Shown: positions 1-3,719 of the stretch, piece by piece | Numbering within the stretch: position 1 is the stretch's first letter | Layout of the letters: every line of letters starts with the position of its first letter | Assembly (NCBI GenBank): GCA_002786505.1 | Contig: PCTK01000145.1 | Location: 1 to 5,205, forward strand | Reading direction: 5' to 3' | Source of the DNA: Nitrospinae bacterium CG22_combo_CG10-13_8_21_14_all_47_10 | Lineage (GTDB): Bacteria; Nitrospinota; Nitrospinia; Nitrospinales; VA-1 | DNA: 5,205 bases | Position numbers and translations under genes: made by a program | The notes under the pieces: model-generated | Told to the model about the DNA's origin: nothing | Databases searched by the model: none | The model's input: only the letters and a program-made list of their open reading frames with translations

Positions 1-6
1 CCTATT

Positions 7-85
7 CGTCGTCGCGAGCGACTGTAAGGAGCGCGGCGATCCAGGTTTCTGGATTGCTTCGTCGCTATCGCTCCTCGCAAAGACG
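7..85. repeat. Dispersed-type long palindromic repeat
   Basis: This stretch is a long imperfect palindrome. The centre is ATCCAG (39-44) - GTTT - CTGGAT (49-54), extended by GGCG/TTGC pairs including G-U. The outer arms pair GGAGCG (28-33) with CGCTCC (69-74), plus GCGAGCGAC-like against GTCGCTATCGC-like sequence. Read on the minus strand it begins CGTCTTTGCGAGGAGCG and continues with GCGACGAAGCAATCCAG. From general knowledge this resembles the CGTCATTGCGAG-type intergenic repeats found in many copies in diverse bacterial genomes. Copy number in this genome cannot be seen, because only one copy is in the window, and the element may extend past the left edge. It is probably non-coding; no open frame or RBS is associated with it. 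Confidence 0.7.
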
Positions 86-97
86 GTTTATGCAATG

Positions 98-117
98 CTC
101 TCCCTGATAAGGGGGAG
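98..117. repeat. Short hairpin, possible second intergenic repeat
   Basis: CTCTCCCT (98-105) pairs with AGGGGGAG (110-117) around a GATA loop, giving eight base pairs with one G-U. No T tract follows on either strand, so an intrinsic terminator is unlikely. Its sequence style (CCCTGATAAGGGGG) resembles GC-rich intergenic palindromes that recur in many genomes, but only one copy is visible here. Confidence 0.45.
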
Positions 118-183
118 GGAAGTTCATAATAATGCTTTCAGCCCGAACATTAGAATACCAATATACCGGCTAGAGGTGTCTGA

Positions 184-202
184 CCGGAAAATGGTTTTCC
201 GG
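184..202. repeat. Perfect inverted repeat upstream of the NamZ-like gene
   Basis: CCGGAAAA (184-191) and TTTTCCGG (195-202) are perfect complements separated by TGG. The repeat ends 48 bp before the ATG of the NamZ-like gene. It could be an operator, a leader hairpin or the remnant of a terminator for a gene to the left. The flanking sequence on the plus strand (CTTGATAAATTG) is not a clean T tract, so the role is undecided. No convincing -35/-10 pair was found in 120-250. Confidence 0.5.
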
Positions 203-250
203 CTTGATAAATTGTAATTTTACCCCTCAACGAAATCCAATAACTGCCTG

Positions 251-1432
251 ATGTTTCCAACTGTTTCTGGAATTGACCAATTACTCGCCCATCCCGAAAA
301 ATATTTAACGGGTAAAACTGTTGGGTTGATCGTCAACCATACCAGCCTGGCTGGCGATGGCAAACACTCAATCTCTCATTTTAAATCCCGTTTTACATTG
401 CATAGCCTGTTTGCTCCCGAACACGGACTCTATGGGACAGCGCAGGACATGGACCCTATCGCCGACGAGGTCGATCCACTTTCCGGCCTTAAAATCAAAA
501 GCCTGTATGGGAAAAACGCGGAGTCTCTTCTTCCTGACCCGGCTTTATTGGAAGGCATTGACAACCTGGTATTCGATATCCAGGATGTCGGCGCACGCTA
601 CTACACGTTTATTTATACAATGGCCAATTGCATGACCATCTGCAAACAGGCCGGGGTGAGGATGGTGGTTTGCGACCGCCCCAATCCCATAAACGGGACA
701 TCGGTCGAAGGAAATCTGGTGGGGAAAGACTGGCGCTCCTTTGTCGGGCAATACCCACTGCCCAACCGACACGGCATGACGGCGGGGGAATTGGCGCGTC
801 TGTTTAACGAACATTTCGAAATTGGCTGTGACCTTGAAGTCGTGCCCATGGACGGTTGGAGCCGGGAAATGTGGTACGATCAAACCGGTATGATCTGGAC
901 ACCACCATCGCCAAATATGCCGACACTGGCAACCGCTACCGTCTATCCGGGAATGTGCGTGATTGAGGGAACCCTGCTTTCAGAGGGGCGCGGCACCACC
1001 CTGCCCTTCGAGCAAATCGGTGCCCCTTTCATCGCCCCCCATAAACTGGCGGCGCGACTTGAGAAAGATTTGCGCCTCTTGCCGGGAGTGTTTTTTCGTC
1101 CGCAATACTTCAAGCCCATGTTTCAGAAACATGCCGGAAAAGTTTGCGCCGGACTGCAGTTTCATGTCACTGACCGGGATAAGTTCAAACCCCTTCTAAC
1201 CACCCTGGCCCTGCTCCGCGCCTTAGCCGAATTGTATCCCGATGAATTGCAGTGGCGAACAGAGGCCTATGAGTTTGTCAGCGACCGGCTGGCTATTGAC
1301 CTGCTTTATGGCAATGAAAAATTACGGGAAACCCTTTTCAAGGACGATTTCTCCTTAACAGCCCTGGAAGAAAGCTGGCAAGAAGAACTGGAATCCTTTT
1401 TGCCCATTCGAAAGGAGTTCCTAATTTATTAG
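251..1432 (+). CDS. DUF1343 / NamZ-like exo-beta-N-acetylmuramidase family protein
   Basis: This 393-residue protein has the length and conserved blocks of the DUF1343 family (glycoside hydrolase family 171). The founding member, Bacillus subtilis NamZ (YbbC), removes non-reducing terminal MurNAc from peptidoglycan fragments. Visible blocks are FAPEHGLYG (54-62), DIQDVGARYYT (109-119), DRPNPING (142-149), HGMTAGELA (174-182), PPSPNMPT (218-225), YPG (232-234), EGTLLSEGRGTT (239-250) and PFEQIGAPF (252-260). Glu57 in the EHG motif is the best catalytic candidate by family pattern. No signal peptide is present: residue 1 leads straight into the first fold segment. An in-frame stop at 215-217, with no ATG/GTG/TTG between it and 251, excludes a longer start. 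The protein therefore looks cytoplasmic, unlike secreted NamZ, which would suit recycling of imported muropeptides; that is inference. No clear Shine-Dalgarno precedes the ATG. The 3' end overlaps the convergent regulator gene by 12 bp. Family assignment is strong; the exact substrate is not shown. Confidence 0.93.
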   Translation: MFPTVSGIDQLLAHPEKYLTGKTVGLIVNHTSLAGDGKHSISHFKSRFTLHSLFAPEHGLYGTAQDMDPIADEVDPLSGLKIKSLYGKNAESLLPDPALLEGIDNLVFDIQDVGARYYTFIYTMANCMTICKQAGVRMVVCDRPNPINGTSVEGNLVGKDWRSFVGQYPLPNRHGMTAGELARLFNEHFEIGCDLEVVPMDGWSREMWYDQTGMIWTPPSPNMPTLATATVYPGMCVIEGTLLSEGRGTTLPFEQIGAPFIAPHKLAARLEKDLRLLPGVFFRPQYFKPMFQKHAGKVCAGLQFHVTDRDKFKPLLTTLALLRALAELYPDELQWRTEAYEFVSDRLAIDLLYGNEKLRETLFKDDFSLTALEESWQEELESFLPIRKEFLIY

Positions 1433-2845
1433 AGGAATTAAAGCGCTCAGGTTTTTGGAAGCTTGGGCAAGTTTGTATCGGAAGGTAGAACGCTTTAACC
1501 CCAAAGCCTTGGCCGCCCGGGTTTTATTAAACCCGAACTTCTTCAGGGTATTGAGCAATACCCTGATCTCAAATTGCCTGACATGATTTTCAAGAGACGT
1601 TCCTTCCGGAAAACTGTCCAACCTTTCCCAACCGGATTTGAAATACCTGAAACTTTCGCTTAAATAACCGGGGAGATCCCCAACATCAATTTTCGAATTC
1701 TTACAAAGAATCATCATTCTTTCCATAAGGTTTTGCAGTTCCCGGACATTCCCCGGCCAGGCGTATGCCGTCAAAATATCCATAGCCCGAGGGGTAATGC
1801 CTTCAATATTTTTCCCCAGAGTTCTGTTCATTTTGGTCAAACAGGAGTACAAGAGAACCGCAATATCCTCAGGCCTCTCTCTGAGTGGGGGAAGTGTGAT
1901 CGGAAAAACACAGAGTCTATAATATAAATCTTTCCGCAATTTACCCTCGTCAACCAGCTTGGCCGGGTTTTTATTGGTCGCGGCAATAATCCTGATATCA
2001 GCACGCATTATTTTCACACTCCCCAACGGTTCGCATTCACGCTCCTGAATAAGGCGCAGGATTTTAGCCTGGGCAGGAGCCGTCAATTCGGTCACCTCGT
2101 CCAGAAACAGGGTGCCCCCTTCGGCAAGTTGCACCTTTCCGGGTTTATATCGTTCCGCCCCTGTAAACGCTCCCTTTTCATGGCCGAACAATTCACTTTC
2201 GATCAACGTATCTGGAAACGCGGAGCAGTTTAAAGCAATAAAAGGCTTTAAACTTCTCCGGCTGTTGAAATGAATAGCGCGCGCCAGAAGTTCTTTTCCG
2301 GTACCGCTCTCTCCCATCAGCAATACTGTAGTATCCTGTCTAGCTACCTCTCCTGTCAATTTCAAGGCTTCTATGATTCCCGAAGAACGACCCACAATGT
2401 TGGAAAAATCGTACTTCGATCCCAGTTCCGTTCGCATCTCATCCAGTTGTTGAATCAGGACTACTTTTTCATCTTCCAGGTCTTTTTGTTCGCTGATATC
2501 TTTGATCACTGCCAGGACATAGGCGATTTCTCCGTTGTCCTGGTCAAAAATAGGGGTGTAAATGGTTTCCACCCAAACTTCCTTCCCAGACTTGTGCGTC
2601 AAAGTCATTCTTTCTTTAGTACTGGCCAACTCTCCATAGGAGTGAGACTTTCCTAACCTGGCCTTGAGATTCGCTAGTTTTTTTAAACTCTCCAGTTTCC
2701 AGCAGGCCTTATTTACAAGGTCTTTTTGGGAAATATCATATAAATCTTCACAGGCCCGGTTGAAGAGAACCAGGCGGTGGTCATGGGTAATTATGAATAT
2801 CCCATCCGAAGCACTGTTCAAAACATATTCCAGATCATATTTCAT
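1421..2845 (-). CDS. PAS - AAA+ sigma54-interacting - Fis-HTH transcriptional activator
   Basis: This 474-residue protein is a bacterial enhancer-binding protein that would remodel sigma54 RNA polymerase by ATP hydrolysis. An N-terminal PAS domain with PAC tail (about 1-120; FNRACEDLYDIS, then IAYVLAVIKDISEQK) is followed by a short helical linker (about 120-146). The AAA+ domain has Walker A GESGTGKE (178-185), the sigma54-contacting GAFTGA loop (225-230), Walker B GGTLFLDE (243-250), AATN (288-291), arginine-finger region RKDLYYRL (304-311) and WPGNVREL (363-370). The C-terminal Fis-type helix-turn-helix spans about 425-460 (NKTRAAKALGLKRSTFRYKL). All ATPase motifs are intact, so it should be active. 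There is no receiver domain and no membrane segment, which suggests a cytoplasmic one-component sensor whose PAS domain detects an unknown ligand or redox state. The start is supported by GGAG (complement of 2854-2857) eight bases before the ATG. It lies divergent to a sigma54-type promoter, its likely target. The 3' end overlaps the NamZ-like gene. Confidence 0.95.
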   Translation of the reverse strand: MKYDLEYVLNSASDGIFIITHDHRLVLFNRACEDLYDISQKDLVNKACWKLESLKKLANLKARLGKSHSYGELASTKERMTLTHKSGKEVWVETIYTPIFDQDNGEIAYVLAVIKDISEQKDLEDEKVVLIQQLDEMRTELGSKYDFSNIVGRSSGIIEALKLTGEVARQDTTVLLMGESGTGKELLARAIHFNSRRSLKPFIALNCSAFPDTLIESELFGHEKGAFTGAERYKPGKVQLAEGGTLFLDEVTELTAPAQAKILRLIQERECEPLGSVKIMRADIRIIAATNKNPAKLVDEGKLRKDLYYRLCVFPITLPPLRERPEDIAVLLYSCLTKMNRTLGKNIEGITPRAMDILTAYAWPGNVRELQNLMERMMILCKNSKIDVGDLPGYLSESFRYFKSGWERLDSFPEGTSLENHVRQFEIRVLLNTLKKFGFNKTRAAKALGLKRSTFRYKLAQASKNLSALIPLIN

Positions 2846-2892
2846 TCGGCAAACTCCAAAAAAATACTTTAAAACCCGGCCAATTTCTACCG

Positions 2893-2914
2893 AACTGGCG
2901 ATTTTTAGCCAGTT
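2893..2914. promoter_or_regulatory. Perfect inverted repeat, candidate activator-binding site
   Basis: AACTGGC (2893-2899) and GCCAGTT (2908-2914) are perfect 7-bp arms around an 8-bp AT-rich spacer. The centre-to-centre distance of the arms is 15 bp. It lies about 170 bp upstream of the predicted sigma54 transcript start and just inside the start of the regulator's own predicted transcript. Enhancer-binding proteins commonly bind dyads 80-200 bp upstream of sigma54 promoters, so it could be both the upstream activating site and an autoregulatory operator. No second clear copy was found nearby. It is not a terminator for the divergent genes, as it sits in leader or upstream DNA. Confidence 0.5.
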
Positions 2915-2931
2915 TAATAAACTATTGAAAA

Positions 2932-2961
2932 ATTATAGGGTTCTTGATTCCGAAATGAGAA
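2932..2961 (-). promoter_or_regulatory. Sigma70-like promoter for the PAS/sigma54 activator gene
   Basis: On the minus strand TTCTCA (complement of 2956-2961, four of six matches to TTGACA) and a perfect TATAAT (complement of 2932-2937) are separated by 18 bp. The predicted start is near 2925, giving a leader of about 80 nt to the ATG at 2845. The position immediately upstream of the regulator and the perfect -10 make this the best candidate, but it is a consensus match only. Confidence 0.55.
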
Positions 2962-3050
2962 GTGGCAAAATTTGGCCGATCGCATGAAGCCTCCAAAAAG
3001 AATACTCACCAAACTCCTTTATATTTTAAGGGTTTAGGAAAACTGCAATT

Positions 3051-3066
3051 TGGCATCATGGTTGCA
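3051..3066 (+). promoter_or_regulatory. Sigma54 (-24/-12) promoter for the small exported protein gene
   Basis: TGGCAT (3051-3056), a 5-bp spacer and TTGCA (3062-3066) match the sigma54 consensus TGGCAC-N5-TTGCW, with the invariant GG and GC at the required spacing. A T precedes the -24 element, also as in the consensus. The only departure in the core is T for C in TGGCAC. The predicted start is near 3077, giving a leader of about 108 nt before the ATG at 3185. It points away from, and is divergent to, a sigma54 activator gene, which strengthens the call. No comparable -24/-12 match on the minus strand was seen in this intergenic region. Confidence 0.75.
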
Positions 3067-3140
3067 ATATAGGCTTTTAAATACCCATCGCAAGGGCTGG
3101 ATAATAATTGTCTCGTCCCTCATCGCTAAGGTGTGAAGCA

Positions 3141-3157
3141 CATATAAATTTTATATG
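3141..3157. repeat. Perfect AT-rich palindrome in the leader of the exported-protein gene
   Basis: CATATAAA (3141-3148) and TTTATATG (3150-3157) are perfect complements around a single T, a 17-bp dyad. It lies within the predicted 5' leader, 28 bp before the ATG. It could be an operator for a further regulator; with a one-base centre it would open up to form only a small RNA hairpin. A role is not established, and AT-rich palindromes arise fairly easily by chance. Confidence 0.4.
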
Positions 3158-3164
3158 AATAAAA

Positions 3165-3178
3165 CCTTAATTAAGGAG
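3165..3178 (+). promoter_or_regulatory. Strong Shine-Dalgarno embedded in a 12-bp palindrome
   Basis: AAGGAG (3173-3178) sits six bases before the ATG at 3185 and decides that start. Its AAGG half is the right arm of the perfect palindrome CCTTAATTAAGG (3165-3176), so the leader could fold CCUU against AAGG with an AAUU loop and partly mask the ribosome site. The four-pair stem is weak. The ribosome-binding role is secure; the masking role is speculative. Confidence 0.7.
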
Positions 3179-3184
3179 TAAACC

Positions 3185-3574
3185 ATGAATGTCAGGAAGT
3201 TGTCGGTATTTTTCATTCCTTTAGCCTTTCTGTTGATGATTTCAGGGAATGCTTGGGCGGAAGTGCCAATGTGGTATGTCGAGGAAATGCAAAATGAACA
3301 AGCTATTTTGGAGCCAGGCACCACCACCTACTGTAATAAAGATTTCCTTGTAGAAAATATGGGAAATGAAACTGCCGAGGTCCAGGTAATTTTGGGTAAC
3401 GGTTCAAATTATTCTTTTGATCAATTGGAACCCAATGGCAAAAAAAGTTATTCGTTGAACGGGGATTATGGATTTACCGGAGGGTGGGAGACTTCCAAAT
3501 CATCCCATGTTGCCGAAGCAAGAATCATCAATTCAACCGGCGGGGCATCTAATATCAAGGTGAACTGCAAATAG
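3185..3574 (+). CDS. Small exported protein of unknown function
   Basis: I do not recognise this 129-residue protein. The N terminus is a typical Sec signal peptide: MNVRKL, then a hydrophobic stretch (about 7-20), then AWA with cleavage predicted after residue 25, leaving a mature protein of about 104 residues. The mature part starts EVPMWYVEEM. It has alternating short hydrophobic and Gly/Asn/Ser-rich segments (NKDFLVENMGNETAEVQVIL, LEPNGKKSYSL, VAEARIINST, ASNIKVNC) that suggest a small all-beta, possibly Ig-like or sandwich, fold. There are only two cysteines, Cys50 and Cys128, one near each end of the mature domain, which could form a disulfide in the periplasm or outside the cell. No lipobox, LPXTG or C-terminal membrane anchor is visible. 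A strong Shine-Dalgarno and a sigma54 promoter precede the gene, and it stands alone in its transcription unit. It is convergent with the TldD-like gene. Export is well supported; fold is inference; function is unknown. Confidence 0.88.
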   Translation: MNVRKLSVFFIPLAFLLMISGNAWAEVPMWYVEEMQNEQAILEPGTTTYCNKDFLVENMGNETAEVQVILGNGSNYSFDQLEPNGKKSYSLNGDYGFTGGWETSKSSHVAEARIINSTGGASNIKVNCK

Positions 3575-3589
3575 GTCAACATTTGGGAT

Positions 3590-3679
3590 AAAAAATATCG
3601 TTCTGCCTTCAAAACCCAAAATACCCACTACAAGTAAAGCCGTAAACGGCTTGGGAAACAAACTTGAAGGCAGGACGAT
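3590..3679 (-). terminator. Large hairpin with T tract, candidate terminator of the TldD-like gene
   Basis: The 16-base arms at 3597-3612 and 3664-3679 pair throughout except for one position, which is a G-U pair in the plus-strand RNA (A-C mismatch in the minus-strand RNA). On the minus strand the stem is followed, after one base, by six Ts (complement of A3590-3595). This is terminator-like for the TldD-like transcript. The 51-nt loop is larger than usual for an intrinsic terminator and contains its own perfect hairpin at 3637-3652, so a transposed or dispersed palindromic element is an alternative reading. Confidence 0.5.
3637..3652. repeat. Nested GC-rich hairpin within the larger stem-loop
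   Basis: AAGCCG (3637-3642) and CGGCTT (3647-3652) form a perfect six-pair stem with a TAAA loop. Flanking CCCAA (3615-3619) could alternatively pair with TTGGG (3651-3655), sharing two bases with the hairpin. It occupies the apex of the larger 3597-3679 structure. No T run follows on the plus strand. Confidence 0.5.
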
Positions 3680-3705
3680 TTCATTCGACCCTGCCTTATT
3701 TATTC
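3667..3705 (+). terminator. Candidate intrinsic terminator of the exported-protein gene
   Basis: AAGGCAGG (3667-3674) pairs perfectly with CCTGCCTT (3690-3697). The loop contains a possible extra CGA/TCG helix. ATTTATT follows, a T-rich but interrupted tail. The position, about 95 bp beyond the stop codon and before the convergent gene end at 3720, suits a terminator. Its left arm is also the right arm of the larger stem 3597-3679, so the two structures cannot form together. Confidence 0.5.
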
Positions 3706-3719
3706 TGGATTTTAAATTC

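Larger units (their letters stand above)
2846..3184. other. Divergent regulatory intergenic region, no gene
   Basis: This 339-bp AT-rich region separates the activator gene (minus) from the exported-protein gene (plus). In order it holds the activator's Shine-Dalgarno, a perfect inverted repeat, a sigma70-like promoter on the minus strand, an unassigned stretch (2962-3050), a sigma54 promoter on the plus strand, and a 108-nt leader with two palindromes. No open frame with a credible ribosome site was found on either strand. Confidence 0.7.

Noticed and set aside
184..202. Perfect inverted repeat as a plus-strand intrinsic terminator
   Set aside because: The Ts are inside the stem and no T tract follows; kept only as an inverted repeat of unknown role.
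1..250. CRISPR array or tRNA gene
   Set aside because: The repeats are single-copy palindromes without regular spacers, and no cloverleaf or CCA-adjacent acceptor pairing was seen.
545..883. Open frames antisense to the NamZ-like gene
   Set aside because: They overlap a strongly conserved gene, show no recognisable domain and have no ribosome site; they are shadows of its codon usage.
2963..2977. TGGCAAAATTTGGCC as a second sigma54 promoter
   Set aside because: The -12 element reads GGCC instead of TTGC and the GC falls one base off the required spacing.
2270..2987. Open frames on the plus strand across the activator gene and its upstream region
   Set aside because: They are antisense to conserved AAA+ and PAS coding sequence and lack start signals or recognisable domains.
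3597..3679. Integron attC site
   Set aside because: The arm ends lack the RYYYAAC/GTTRRRY core sites and no integrase or cassette array is present.
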